Origin: Anticarsia gemmatalis
Lineage: Eukaryota; Arthropoda; Insecta; Lepidoptera; Erebidae
Length of the DNA: 64,000 bases
Assembly (NCBI RefSeq): GCF_050436995.1
Contig: NC_134745.1
Location: forward strand, 4,278,001 to 4,342,000
Direction of reading: 5' to 3'
Part shown: positions 11,532-24,235 of the stretch, in pieces
Numbering within the stretch: position 1 is the stretch's first letter
Layout: every line of letters starts with the position of its first letter
Position numbers and translations under genes: made by a program
Notes under the pieces: model-generated
What the model saw: the letters and a program-made list of their open reading frames with translations, nothing else
What the model was told of the DNA's origin: nothing
Databases searched by the model: none

Positions 11532-12454
11532 TCAGCATATCCCATCGTCGACCAATAACTCGTATTCAGTGAAACTGTGCTCCGCTCCCCCGTAACACAA
11601 GTAGCAGGTGCCACGTTCCGAATGCATTTTCCCGACGGTGAGGGAACCCTGTATGCGAGCGCGGCAGATGTACAACTTTACTCCGTTCTTTTCCACGCCT
11701 CCAGGAAAAGCGTTACCGGGAATGGTTTTTCCGCGGCAGGGTACCCATCGGTTCGGGCCATCGATAAGAACCTGTAAAGCGGAAACACTCATTAATAATG
11801 GCTGCGTTACTTACTATTCTTACATTGCCTAACTTCAGAAATTAACAGGAGTATGATACTCACCTCGTACTGGTTTATAGCGATTTCTTTACCAAACCAG
11901 GGTATTAGGGTAAAACCGAAATTTGCGACTAGTTTTCCGGGCACCAGGCAATCTTCTATGCGAGCCCTGGCCACGAACATCGCTGCACCATGTGAATCTA
12001 CTCCACCAATGACTGCACCGTCGGGTACCACTCCACCACTGGCACTCACCCAGGTACCACTTGCTACGGGTGATATTAAAATATTTTTATGTAAAGTTAT
12101 AAAATAATAGTCACTGCCTCTGTGGTCTGAGAGGTAGTGCATGCGACCAGGCTCAATTTCCAAGTACAGTGCTATTACTGCTATTGGGCTTTTCTATTTA
12201 ATATTTGGAGCATTCTCAATAGTAAGTTGAATGTGTATGGTGCTGCGGGCGTACACCTTTCAGGGATAACAGCCTTGATGCTATTACCAATAAAATTAGC
12301 TACTATTGCACGAATTTTAATTGCATTAAAAAAATAGCAAGTGCATTGAGATCTGCATCTTTTTAAGAAAATAAAACCAAATTAACAGTCACTCACCGTA
12401 CGAACACATGAGTAAATTGATGAAAACAAATAATAAATAATAATACAATGACAT
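11532..12454 (-). CDS. DM9-repeat (DUF3421) protein, inverted twin
   Basis: Exons in transcription order: 12397-12454 (58 nt), 11864-12063 (200 nt), 11532-11771 (240 nt), with GTGAGT donors and CGTAG/TTACAG acceptors in phases 1 and 0, giving 165 aa. The hydrophobic N-terminus is identical in design to the gene at 8687 (MSLYYYLLFVF..). DM9 repeat 1 reads ASGTWVSASGG..PDGAVIGGVD..VPGKLV..IPWFGKE. Repeat 2 reads VLIDGPNRWVPC..LTVGKMHSERG..YGGAEHSFTEYELLVDD. Exon 3 differs from its twin at many codons yet stays open, which argues that both are under selection rather than that one is dead. AATAAA is at 11472-11477 (complement) and a TATATATA box at 12544-12551. Role: probable secreted or membrane-directed carbohydrate-recognition protein, by family analogy only. 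Confidence 0.85.
12105..12335 (+). repeat. tRNA-derived SINE fragment in intron 1
   Basis: Decayed copy of the 38021-38292 family: CCTCTGTGGTCTGAG near the head, then GTGCTATTACTGC, CATTCTCAATAGT and GGCGTACACC. It is the counterpart of 8870-9010 in the other arm of the inverted duplication. Confidence 0.5.
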
Positions 12455-12543
12455 GATTAGAAGAGTGCTTGATTAATTATTATTGCAGTAAACACCACCT
12501 TCGTTAATAAGAAAGTAAGTACTAGATATAGAACCTCGACAAT

Positions 12544-12551
12544 TATATATA
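12544..12551 (-). promoter_or_regulatory. TATA box of inverted DM9 gene
   Basis: TATATATA, 90 bp upstream of the start codon, in the same position and context as in the twin gene (followed by GTCGAGG on the coding strand). Confidence 0.6.
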
Positions 12552-13519
12552 CGGTTTTTGGATTGTCCTATCATAATTAATATCTTTATCTATTCTCTTT
12601 ATATAACAGTATACTTAACAACATGTTATAAACTTTGCGCGGCAATATTTCTTTGTTTTCCGAGTATAAGAAAGTAAGAACTCCTAATACTTTTACGACT
12701 CTTTGTTTTCCGTAATAGTAGAGTGGTCTAAAATGCCTCTATCATACAAGTGGCCGAGGGTTTCCACCAATGACGCTCGAAGTTACGTGGGTATTGAAAA
12801 TTAATTACTTATCACAAGTTTTAACAATGGTAGAAAGTGTCGCTATTAAATATTGCCTGCCAGACATCTTTACAATTAGTTTTCGACAGTATTCTAATTG
12901 CCAAACCCAATCTTTATTACAGGATTCTATTCCTTGCTAAATATGGTAACGTGGTAAAATTGTTTTTTTATTTCTGATTTATAAGACTAGCTGCATACGT
13001 TTCTAGGTTTGTCCCTTTATTCAGCCGTTAAAGGGTAGATTTAAAAAAAAACAGAGTAACGGTATGATCCTTAGTCTTCAACTAATGCTATCCATGCCCA
13101 ACAGACAGATCTTCGCAATTTGTAATATTAGTTATTCATAGTTAATATACATAAGTGTGGTTAACGCAATTATTGTGACTATGACAATAATATGAAGTGC
13201 TTGATAAGATAGTCATGTAAGTAATTAAATACTGACTCGTTAAGGACGGATTGTTGATGTAGTTTCTATCAGCGCGCGGCCGGTGTAGTCTCGCCCTTAT
13301 CAGTGCCTCCAGAAAAAAAAAAAGAATGTTTCATCGGCGTGTTCAGTGTTATTACACAGTATAGAAATATAAAATATTTTTAGTTTTGGTCAGTGTTTCG
13401 TCCTATTGATTTAATGTTTACGTAAATCAATTTTGTGGTACAGTTGACACCATAAGTTTAGTTACATAAATATTAAATCAAGGATTCAGTAAAACGAAAT
13501 CTAGTTTTGTAAAAAATAT

Positions 13520-13695
13520 GATTCGGTATAAAATCAGCAAAGACACCACACCGGCAAGGCACTATTTTGCCGGGAACTAGGCAGTTGTCGTAATAAACGT
13601 TGGCCACGAACATTGCTCTATCATCTAAATCTACCCCAGCGGGAACTGCATTATCGGGCGTCGAGCCCCTACTAACCTTATCCCAGTATGGACCC
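13520..13695 (-). pseudogene. Orphan DM9a exon (dead copy)
   Basis: On the minus strand the frame reads GPYWDKVSRGSTPDN, then AVPAGVDLDDRAMFVANVYYD and NCLVPGKIVPC, clearly a first-repeat DM9 exon. It is closer to the exons at 28302 and 46192 than to its neighbours. After VPC the sequence no longer matches (RCGVFADFIPN...), the splice acceptor has become GCTGCGGG instead of CCGCAGGTGG, and neither a tiny first exon nor a second-repeat exon is nearby. It is a relic of another family member on the minus strand. Confidence 0.75.
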
Positions 13696-14458
13696 GCAGC
13701 GGATAAAATGACAAATCATTATGAAATTTAAAGTTTAATAAGAGTACATGAAGTCGGACAGTTAAATATGCTTCACATTGTATAAGTACTTTACTGCTTT
13801 TCTTATAGCTATTTTTTATATAACTAGGCTCTATCCTGTTGTAATAATGTGTTTATTGCCAGAAACTAGTGTATTAAATTGTTGAACAACATCGACCTCC
13901 TTTTAGCTTTAATTCAATAGCGCTGTTCATGATAATCATTGATATTAATAATGTTGTTGCGGTAATTAGTTGGAAAGAAAAGTTTCTTGGATAAAGCTAG
14001 TTTTCTTTAAAATTTGTCTCGCCTAGATACCATATTATGTGTTTAGGTAATAATATGTTTGATACCACGTTGAACCGAGGCTTTGTAATAGTACAATGTA
14101 AATTATTAAAAAATATTTCTCAGCCTGTTGTCACATACCGGGCATTTTACTGAACTCTGGAAAACTACCTACTGGGGATTATTTAATATAAATTATGAAA
14201 GGACCAGTAGCAGTTTGTCCGACCTGGGAATTGAATCTGGGACCTCGTGGTCAGCACAGTAAGTACCATTACTACTACTGTGAGACACTACACGATTTAA
14301 TCAAACTTTGTTGACGAATGTTCGGAAAAACTAAGTACTTCTCGCCAAGATTTCATGGAGGATACATTAAAAAAAATATAAATATTCAATATACTTTATT
14401 CATAGTATAAAAGCAATGTAATTACATAGTCCTTTGGTTCGCAGAATTGTAGAGTAAT

Positions 14459-15671
14459 TTAGAATGTTAGGATTTCGTATTCGGTGAAGCGGTGTTCCTT
14501 TCCTCCGTAGGGCACGTAGCAACAACCGTGGGAGGGATGCACCTTGCCGACGGTCAGACTTCCCTGTATTTGCGCACGTCCAACATACACAGTCTCATCG
14601 CCATCTCTGCCCCCGGGGATCGCTTCAGAGGGAATGTTTGATCCACTGGAGGACACCCACCTATGAGGGCCATCGACCAGAACCTGTAAAGCAGAAGCAT
14701 TAATATTGTTGTGCTAGTCATTTGTGTACGTAATCAAAATTGTGTAAAAATCATTATTCCAGTCAAGATATCGTTCAAGTGTAAAAACTGCCGCGCAAGA
14801 TGTCTCGGGTTCGAATCCTGGGTCGAATCAAAAAGTATTTTCTGAGATTTTATGTTAAGAACTTTTCATAGACCGCCGTGCCTCTGAGAACACGTAAAGC
14901 CCTTGGTCCTGCCTCTCACTGGTCTTATCGGTTATCCGTCCCATCGGGCTGTGAAAGTTAAGGAATAGAGAGTGTACCTGTGTATTGTGTACACACTTGG
15001 ACACTTTAAACAAAGTTTTGCATTGTTGGCCAGTTTCAATGTAACTGACCGGATATCGGCTATAAGGACATTATTTCTCTATTTCTATAAAACTTATCTT
15101 GTGTTGGAAAATAAATACATTTATATTAAAAAAACCTAGCACTGCTGCACTTTATGCTCTAGATAATGATGACGATGAAAAAATAAAGTAAAATGCTTAC
15201 TTGGTATTCAGTTTTTGATATTTCTTCACCACCCCAGGGTATGTAGGCGTGTCCATGGGAAGGGACTAGTTTGCCGGGAACCGTGGCGCCCGCGTGTTCA
15301 GCCCTGGCCACGTACACTTCTTTACCGTCCACATCAACTCCACCGAGAACTGCTCCACCAGGCACGGTACCATTGCTGGCGTATACCCAGTTACCACCTG
15401 CAGAAAACACAGATTTTTAGATATGGTAGAGTTTCTATAACATACTAAACGTTTGTCATAATTATTGAAGTGACTGCTTCGAATATAGCTTATTCGTAGC
15501 TTTTTTCTGTGACAATGACATTGGTCACGTATGTATTTACAATAAAAAAAATCTGATACACTTTACAACTTGATTTAACATATAATATGATTATTAGTAA
15601 AACTGAAAAACCCGGACAAAATCGCGAACTGAAGTTTATTAAAAAAATTGCTACTCACTTTTGTTAGACAT
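14459..15671 (-). CDS. DM9-repeat (DUF3421) protein
   Basis: Exons in transcription order: 15659-15671 (13 nt, ATG TCT AAC AAA A), 15201-15397 (197 nt), 14459-14683 (225 nt). Donors are GTGAGT and GTAAGC, acceptors TGCAG and TTACAG, phases 1 and 0; the product is 144 aa. Start MSNKSGNWVYAS has no signal peptide, so an intracellular product is expected. Repeat 1: SNGTVPGGAVLGGVD..KEVYVARAEH..VPGKLVPSHGHAYIPWGGEE. Repeat 2: VLVDGPHRWVSS..IPSEAIPGG..TVYVGRAQIQGSLTVGKVHPSHGCCYVPYGGKEHRFTEYEIL. It is the shortest and most canonical two-repeat member of the cluster. AATAAA lies at 14395-14400 (complement). A SINE sits in intron 2. The family includes lectin-like proteins; the ligand is unknown. Confidence 0.9.
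14785..15090 (+). repeat. tRNA-derived SINE in intron 2 of the minus-strand DM9 gene
   Basis: A B-box-like GGGTTCGAATCC occurs near 14808, followed by a conserved body (GTGCCTCTGAGAACACGTAAAG, CCGTCCCATCGGGCTGTGA, GGAATAGAGAGTG, GGACATTAT end). I recognise this arrangement as a common noctuid SINE. The A-box end looks lost. Confidence 0.6.
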
Positions 15672-16654
15672 GTTCTTTGTAGTATTTACTTCGTTAACTG
15701 AGAATTAACTGGAAGTAGTGTTCTCTACAATAGTCAGTAAAGAACTGTGCTAAAGTATTGTCTCAGGACATATTTATACGATTCCAGGAGTTATGAACTA
15801 GTCTTCATGCTTCAATATTTCCTTATAAATCAATAAAAACAAGTGCTAAAACAATTTTCCTGTTACATTTACTGTAATTTGCTGAGTGGCTTTTCAGATT
15901 TTATATCAACGACAAAACAAACAAATGTGGGTATTCCTAAAGATGAGAAGTTAGATAGGGAATTAACGCGATCATGCATTTTACCTCGGCATGCCGTTTA
16001 GCGATTAAATTAGTCCCCGCTGAAATTTAATGATCATGACGCCAAAACTTAAACGATGTGTATTTTATAGCTGAGGTTAAAAGGTGAAATATAGCAAAGA
16101 TAAAATTCAGAAAGAGTTAAGGTAATCAATTTAGAAAATTCCTGAAAAGTACTGGTAAGTGATTCTTGTTATGTAAAAAATATGCTAAGCATTGTAGATA
16201 CAAATGTTTTGAATTGTGTGGAAGTTTTTTAAAATTAAATATAACTCATTATCTAAATGAGCAAATTATCATAAAATATTTCTTACACTAAAAATTTTGC
16301 CCATAACAACGAAGGCGCATGCAGAATACTTTAGTTGGTATAGATCAAATAGCGATTTGTACACTAAAAAACACCAGCGCTAAACAATATTAATCACAGT
16401 TAGAAGGAAAGGAAGCCTTCGGGGTCAAAGCCCTATGAATTGCAATGAGTTTAATTAAAAAGTAGGTCCGTTTGTTTTTTATTCAATATCTTCAATTACA
16501 TTCCATTGTTACTTAGTCGACTACATTTTGTAGGTAGAACGCATACTCCATGCTTGACGGGAAAACCATAAACCACCGATAGTTTGAATAATAAGTTATT
16601 TTAAATTAGTTATTGTTTTTTCTTAATAAAGTTTTTTTTTATTCTAGCTTTTTA
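15672..16654. other. Upstream region of the DM9 gene, then intergenic
   Basis: A TATAAATA (complement of 15771-15778) sits about 100 bp upstream of the ATG of the 14459-15671 gene and is its likely core promoter. Nothing else is recognisable. Confidence 0.5.
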
Positions 16655-16902
16655 TCTATACTTACTAATATTATAAAGCTGAAGAGTTTGTTTGTTTGTT
16701 TGTTTGAACGCGCTAATCTCAGGAACTACTGGTCCGATTTCAAAAATTCTTTCAGTGTGAGATAGTCCATTTATTGAGGATGATGTATCATCACGCTACG
16801 ACCAATAGGAGCAGAGTAGCAATAAAAAATGTTACAAAAACGGGGAAAATCTTGACCCATTCTCTCTTATGTGACGCAGGCGAAGTTGCGCGGGTCAGCT
16901 AG
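16655..16902 (+). mobile_element. Short non-autonomous Helitron, copy B
   Basis: TCTATACTTACTAATATTAT start, GGGTCAGCTAG end, and high identity to the copies at 25252 and 39202. Confidence 0.8.
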
Positions 16903-16923
16903 TGCAACATATTTATTGAAGGC

Positions 16924-17103
16924 GATTACCGCACTAGGAATTGTTCTTGTGTCGCGGGGAATTTAGACACATAATAACAACGGACACAGAATACAACCAA
17001 AACCGGAACAACTATGTGTGCATCGTATTCGTATGGGAATCGAACCAACGCACTGGCAGTGGCGTGCCGACCACCTTAGCTACTACGCTACGGAGGCCGT
17101 CGT
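16924..17103 (-). repeat. tRNA-derived SINE, reverse copy
   Basis: On the minus strand it begins CGACGGCCTCCGTAGCG and carries a tRNA-like head with a GGTTCGATTCC B box. It ends in TTGTGTCCGTTG..CGCGACACAAGAAC. Same family as 30786-30985. Confidence 0.65.
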
Positions 17104-19849
17104 ATATTTTCGATGGCTGCTGGTAAAAATGTAACAAAGGAAACTAGTTTAACTCCAATTTTATATTTTTAGGGTACCTCTTGAACAAATTTTACGTTTT
17201 TCGTTTAGTTTATGAAATAATTTCGCTGGTGAAAAACTACGTAGCTCTGGAAATGACTTGCAAACCGGTAGAAACTTTGCCGCCGCTTGTATACGACAAA
17301 CAGCACTTTTAACCACCTCAGTTTAGTTTTAAATATAGTTTTGCTGCAAGGGTTACAGTCGCGCTGGTAAAGCGTAGCTTTGCATCCATTTTTTATTGTC
17401 AGATTAAATAAATAGATAAGTAAGTAGCGGTTATAAACTACATGTCAATACATGAAAATACATGTCAATTTCGAGCTTGTTGCGTTCAGTTGTTTCGGTT
17501 GTGCGTTATTTGCTAGTCAGTCATTTAATAACAAAGTTTTATTTTTATTTATTTATTGACTTCAAAATACACAAAAGTATACAGCGTTACTTAATGCCTT
17601 TACTTTTGTAAGTAAAGAATACTTTGTGAATACTTTTCCCTCGTCAATAATATACTTAATTATGGTTTTCATAGTTACCATTCCCTACATAACAACAAAA
17701 CATACCAAATCTCTATCTAGTTCTTTGGTGGAACACAAGCTTAGTATTATTACAAGATATAATTCGTATTCCTTATTGCAACATAAAATTTACAGTCGTC
17801 TCGCTCGAACGTGCGTCCATTCATTTATATTCGCCGTCGTATACAATTTCTCAGAGAGAGGGCGCACTTGTTTCAGCATTTAGATGCCCCAAATATCCAA
17901 GTTCTGTATTAATGTTATAAACTCTATTAGGAATCCCGGGAGGACTGCCGGAAATTAACTAAGACCCGTGTCAAACGGCAGCTGAGCCAGACGTGATGTC
18001 CTTATAATAACTATTCTAATGATGTTTGAATACTTCCTCCAGAATTGCGCTTTATGCGTAATATCTATAGCACATACAATTGTCTTTTTTATCATACGTA
18101 CAAACATAATAATATTAATAATATGCCTTATTTTGGTAGAGGTAGGAAAAGACCAAAGATTTGAATTAAATATTTTTGTCTTATGGTTTAATATAAGATA
18201 ATACTTTATAAAAAAATATATAGCTATTTATAATTTTATGATCAGTGGTCAAAAACGATCAAGCTGCTCATAACGAATTTGACATGGCATAACGACTGTT
18301 ATCTTAGTGGACAACCACCGGGACCGACGTTTTACGTGCCCTCTGAAGCACGGAGACGCTCAGTTTAAATACCACTAAGCGGTTACTCATCCATGAATGA
18401 CCGCGTCAACGTTTTCTTAACCTACAGATTGCATACAATACAACTTAGACATGTAACTTTTAAATTGAGCCGTATCTAACTTAAGTTCGAAGTGTTCGAT
18501 GTACCGAATAACTTAAAGTGGGTAACTTTTGAAGCGGGACAAACTTGCTTATTTATGTATTTACATATAACTATGTAAAGTTTAATAGTAAATCTTTGGA
18601 TTTTACACATTCTGCTTATTATTTTGTTATTGTTTAAGTTTACCTTAAGCCTACCTATACAGTTTTAATTTATTTGAGATTTATGTTAGGTTATATATAA
18701 TATATAAGGTAAATTAATATTTAAACTTTAGCTTATGTCAATAGATATGAACATTTAATTGTATACTTATCCCACTCAATATTATAAACACGAAAGTTTG
18801 GATCCTCTTATGTATGGTGCGAAGCAGTCGCGGGCATAAGATAGTACCACATAAACTAAGGTTACATTATATGGAACTACTTTCTTCCTTATTCTTATAT
18901 GTTAATAGGAGCCATGTTCAAACTTCATCGAATGCAAAATCATCAAAATTAATCAAACGACATTACCGAATGCTGGACTACATAAATAACTGACGCGTCC
19001 TCGAAAGTTTTGGTCCCAACTGCAACTCGAAATTATACCAAGAAAATTTCGTTAACCAAAAATGTTTAGAGTTGAGTGGCGTCCTACTTTCAGAAGTAAT
19101 TCAGCAACGAATTTTCCGCTCGCAAAATTTGTAGGTTAAAGTAAAACAAGATAACTTTTCTGTTTCCACAATCCTCACACCCTGGAAGGTGCCATGTTTT
19201 CTAAAGTCGATGGCAAATTGTCAACTTTATATTTCCTTTCATTAAAAGTTTTCGTAAACACTGTTTACGTTTTTCTTTTAACAAGTCAAAAAAATAATTT
19301 ACATTAATATCAAGTAGGTACTTTGGAATCAAAATACCTGATTAGTTTTTATAATGTAGTAGGTACGTATTCATAATTCTATTTTTTTATTCTGATAATA
19401 AATTAATATTATATGCTGAGAGCAGTATGGGTAAATATAGAAAATATTATAACAATATAATGATTATTATTAATCTTAATTAAAAGTGACCATGATTTGT
19501 TTTTGTCCTCAAAGTCGCCATCATTATACCTATGTTGTTATCCCTGTTCATATACCTACCACCCTTTTTATGACATTGAGCAGAATAATAAATAAATAGA
19601 AATCAAATCCGACAACGACTGACGAAATGGTTAATTCGTATTAATGAGGCTCATCACTAAAATCGCTCTCACGTTATTGAATGCCGCGTGCCGCAACAAA
19701 ATAAATACTCCATATAAATTATCCGTTTTCAATAAAACAACATCCTTGCTACGCTCCGTAGAGCACCAAGTATGGGTGAAATTTTCGGATATTCATATAA
19801 TGGCACTTGGCATTCGGGAATAGAGTTCAAAATAGTTTGTACTAGCGAG
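17104..19849. other. Intergenic, no gene seen
   Basis: AT-rich, with one 5S-derived SINE fragment (18255-18427). No exon could be supported. Confidence 0.55.
18255..18427 (-). repeat. 5S-rRNA-derived SINE fragment
   Basis: Reverse complement of the family at 45003-45212 (shared: CCGGGACCGAC, GTGCCCTCTGAAGCACGGAG, AAATACCACTA, GGTTACTCATCCATGAATGACCGCG). The 5S-like head with TGGATGAGTAACC lies toward the right end. Confidence 0.55.
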
Positions 19850-20455
19850 TGTTGTAGGCACGCGTCGTGTATCTTTCGGTCGATTTTTCAAAAATCCATC
19901 CACAGAGCTTAATCGAGCGGATGTAAACATACCATTTTTCGCGTCTCGCGGAAAAATATCGATATCTCGCATTGTAGTGAATCGAGACTGCGAGTGGTAT
20001 AGAGGGTTCCCACGAGCGAATATGTTTTTGAAGTCTGCAATCATTAATCATGCATTGAGTAGAGGCACAATGGTTCGCGTAATGGACGGTTTTGTCGCGA
20101 GCGGGTGTATAAATGCACGTAGCGAACTAGCGAGGCTTCTACTGAACAATGCGAATGAAAGCCTTTGTTTCACTAAGATAATTCGTCTTGTCACGGGAAC
20201 TATAGTTGACGAAACGTTGCTCTTGACTTGATTGCTCTGCTCTAAATATGTATAATACTTACGGCCTATACAATATATTATTTAGACGAAACTTATTATT
20301 GTTGCCGGTGTTAATAACATTCTATAAAAATCATAGACATTCATATAGCAAATATGAAAAAGATTAACTTGAATAAAGCATACATAAAACTTTACAAAGG
20401 TTATTGTCATCGTTCAATTCATATGTTTGAATAACTCATTTACAATTGGCGACCC
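19850..20455 (+). repeat. Possible gypsy-like LTR remnant with primer-binding site
   Basis: A GC-richer segment contains a TATA-like GTGTATAAATGC (near 20107), AATAAAGC (near 20374) and ends ..ATTTACA followed at about 20445 by TTGGCGACCCCGAAAG. TGGCGACC right after an LTR is a typical tRNA primer-binding start in Ty3/gypsy elements. The left LTR boundary could not be fixed and no second LTR or pol was seen, so it would be a truncated or solo remnant. Confidence 0.4.
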
Positions 20456-21584
20456 CGAAAGTTTTCGAAACATTCAATGTCAGTTCGCTAAACTCCATTA
20501 AAACTTATCAAGTGGTCACTCAGCCAAAGGATACATAATATCCAATGCCAGCTTATTTGACATCGGAACTCATGTTCAACACATAAGCTTGTTACTTATG
20601 CAAATAATGTAATACAAAGTCATTCAAAACGCAAACGAAAATCGACCTTAATAATGTTATATCAAGGTTCCTTTTTGCATGTTGAGTAAATGTGTTTATA
20701 GCTTTGTGAATTGTACAGGATGAATGATTAAAAATGGTCCGAGGCTATCCATCAAGCGACAAGTCGCCTGCGATACGCAACGCGTCTTATTTGAATAACG
20801 CTCTTTGGAATAACGATAGGGTGGAGACGAACATCACGTGAAATATTTTTGGAGCTTTATATGAAGTTGTTTAGTTCACAAAGGCTTAAGTTAAATTCTC
20901 AAACATCGGCAAAAAAGACAGAGACATTCTTAAACTCACTGCCAATAGCTAACTTCGATAAAATAATATGATAATTATTACTCTTATTTTTTATTTTATG
21001 TTTTTAGTTCTGCATACCTATTTAGTATTGAAACTTAAGTAACTTTTGAGATATACGCAAAATTATACAGATAAAATTAAGTAAACAATCGTAAATAATG
21101 GTTAATAAATCATGTTCAAGACTTTTGAAAATTATTCGAATTAATTTCGGTTCACACATAGCTACTCAAGGCATCTCTATCCTACATACAGGGTGTGTTC
21201 AATCCCGTAGATTGATCGTTCCGGTGTCGTATCGGCACCGCGCAAATTGCAGCTCATTTTAATATCCGATCCTTCGGACCACGCGCCTAACGACGGATTG
21301 AATAATTTAGTGAAGGATCGATATTTGTGAGTTTATTTTACGTTAATTGTTGTTGAACAATCGCTTTTAAGAATATCGATTATGTTTACTTTGTTACTTT
21401 AGTTGATTGGCTGTAAGAGTGAATTAAAAACTAGGACGGTTATAAAGACTTAAGAAAATATTTAAGAATCGATACTTTGCTAAACATAGTTGTATTAATC
21501 TGTGCACTTAGATATAGAAGCCGTGCAAAATATTTTTTATTCGTATAAGATAAGTTATGTGTTAGAAAGTGTACGTATGCTTTG

Positions 21585-21676
21585 CTGAGATTGACCCAGG
21601 AGCAGGAAGCTCTGCATCGACGAAGAGAGGTCTATAGTCAACAGTCGGTAGAGTCGGGCTGTGAATGATGATGATA
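21585..21676 (+). repeat. LINE 3'-end fragment (RTE-like)
   Basis: The text CCAGGAGCAGGAAGCTCTGC..GTCTATAGTCAACAGTCGG..GGGCTGTGAATGATGATGAT resembles the frequent lepidopteran LINE tail (..gtccagcagtggg..gctgatgatgatga). Family call from memory. Confidence 0.45.
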
Positions 21677-23929
21677 GAGCATATGAAAAATATCTTACAT
21701 TATTTTATAAAGGCTTACAAAAATCTAATGGACAGTGTGCTATCCAGTTTCACGTTTCTCTACTATCCTGGCATTCACATGCCCTGTAAAAAATAAGAAA
21801 ATCAGGTATCTAATACTTGTGATAATAACTTTAAAAATATTCAATGTCGTTTATTTAAGCCTATAAAGTCCACACCCTCTAACACAACAACTGTATAATA
21901 AACTATTTTACATATCGATTAGCCACCGAATGATGGATGGTATCGATACCGTTAGAATCGAATTATAATCGTAATCGTAATGTTTGTTTACGCAGCTATC
22001 GCGCGGCCCAGACGATCCCTTCGGTCCCTACATAATTGATGGACCCAGTGTTTGTTGTACAAACTATTAGACATAAGTACTTTTAGTACTTAATTGCTTT
22101 TTGGTTTAGATACATTATATTTGGGTATTAAAGGGTGATTTGAAAGGAAAGGGGGGAGTTCTTTGCTGAACAGTGGGTCACTCAACCAGGTTAAAGGAAA
22201 AAAGAAGAATTAAAAGAAATATACGAAACTAGATTGTTGTTCTTCTATTAAGTTAAAACGGCAAAAAATTGGATAATTTGGCAGAATGATAGATTATATA
22301 TATCCCGAGGAAGGAACATGCGCTACTAACTACATATTTTTAAACCAAAATAAAGACAATGCGGGCGTAATAATCGTGGTCATAAGCTGGTGTGAATATA
22401 GGGACCTGATAGAGATTAGAGATGACTGACTGACATGATTATTACAAAGATATTCGACGGCGAAATAAAATCTAATTAAAATGACATAACTTAAATTGTT
22501 TGGAATACTAAGCTAGGTTGCTACTGAGATGTTCTGACTTTCAGTTTTATCAATGAGTAAGCATGCCCAGTAGGTATAGTACCACATGCATAAAGAATAT
22601 CCTATCACAGTAAATTTTCTTGCGATGTTTCATAACATTCTCTCAAGTGTGGTTTTTATGACTGTCAATCCGCACTCAATCATTGTGGACTATATTATTA
22701 ATGTATGCTTTGAATTAATGAGTAATAAATCCCTGCATTAAGATAAGAAACAAATATTTGGTTTATATGTCTTTCCCTTTGTAATAAAACGTGAATAAGT
22801 TTTGTGAGATCAATATAAATCATGTAGGTATTTAAACACTATGGTATCACGTGCACCTTGCCATCCATTTTAATTACAAAATTAGAGCATGACAAACGCG
22901 TTCTTTAAAATTTCTACGAACCAGCACTTCGGAATTACCTCGCGTCGTTATCTATTCAATGTTACCAGAACTAAAATTAGGGTAAACATGTTCGATTTTT
23001 TGTCGCAAAAACTGTCGCGTCATGTGGGGTGCCATGACAGTTTAGTCGCACATCAAAAGATTTGTATCGAACTAGCTACGTCACGTATATAAAAAGGTAG
23101 AAAGTCATGTTGTATTGTGCACATGACACACGACACGTTTTGTACGCAATATGCACAAATAGCACATCACTAGTTTTATAAGATTTTATGGGGTCGCGTC
23201 GTAGTAATGTAATTTTGATAATCAATTTAGGGTATACGTAGGATGAAGGGTTGAATTTAATTCAACATGTCAAAAAATATTTCTCTGGGTAGGTACCTAT
23301 ATGACAATCGCATTGTTAACTCATCAAAGATAAAAATTAACATTTTTTTTTATCCACGTGCGGTATTCGATCCTATCTTAAAAAGTGAGAGATAAATTCT
23401 ATAAATAAACCAATTATAAAGGTTAGATAAACCACCCAGAAAATTGCCAAACTTTTAACCGTAGCGTCCCCACGCATTTCTGATTATATTTTAATGCATT
23501 GCGTACGAACTTTAACCACATTTATATGAATGTCACACGAAAATGATCGTTTATTTAATTACGTCATTCCCAACGCCGTCACCCTCGGCGACTGTCATTC
23601 CCACGTACGACGCGACGCCTCCGTACAATGGCACTTTATTTTTTATTTATACATTTATTTATTTTATTTATCCCTACACTGTTATTTTATTGGGGATGCA
23701 CGCAATAGTTTTTGCGACGCCCATCAGACACGCGACTCTAAATAAGCCGTAATTTTTCTAAAGACGTATTGTTAGCGGTGGTCGTGTCATATACTATTTT
23801 TCTTGAACGACTATGACAATTATTAATTATTATATTAATGCAACAAGAAACGGTTTTAGCACGGTTAATTGTGGCACGGTCAATTAGGGTTGCCAACTGT
23901 TATTTGACGGAAAAGTAAATTAAAGTGTA

Positions 23930-24039
23930 CGCCTACATGATTTAGCGATAGTTTATCTAATAGATAGCGTTTTTTATAAATAAGTTTTAACGCAATTGGA
24001 TAGATAAACTACCGCTAAATGTACCTCAGAAACTGGAGG
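23930..24039. mobile_element. Palindromic MITE, copy 2
   Basis: Arms GATAGTTTATCTAATAGATAGCG and CGCAATTGGATAGATAAACTACCGC (partial quotes of a longer palindrome) surround a short AT loop. The outer right end ACCTCAGAAACTGGAGG matches the other two copies; the outer left end is decayed. Confidence 0.55.
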
Positions 24040-24235
24040 TTAGAGTGTTGTACTTACAATACTCTATTTTAGAGTGCGGTTGGCGACCCTAGTTGCAATT
24101 ACATTGTTTTCAGAAACGTACTTGATAATACTTTATGTAGTTCTATTTATTCGCAGCAACTGAATGAACACAAGCCGCACGGTCAATTTGAATAACTTAT
24201 ATTATGTTCTTTATCTGTACTTACCGTTTTTCAAC

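Larger units (their letters stand above)
11085..13240 (-). repeat. Right arm of an inverted duplication
   Basis: Reverse-complement counterpart of 8100-10015, carrying the second gene copy (11532-12454). The flank at 13020-13240 matches 8100-8340 in reverse (CCCAACAGACAGATCTTCGC and neighbours). Confidence 0.8.
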
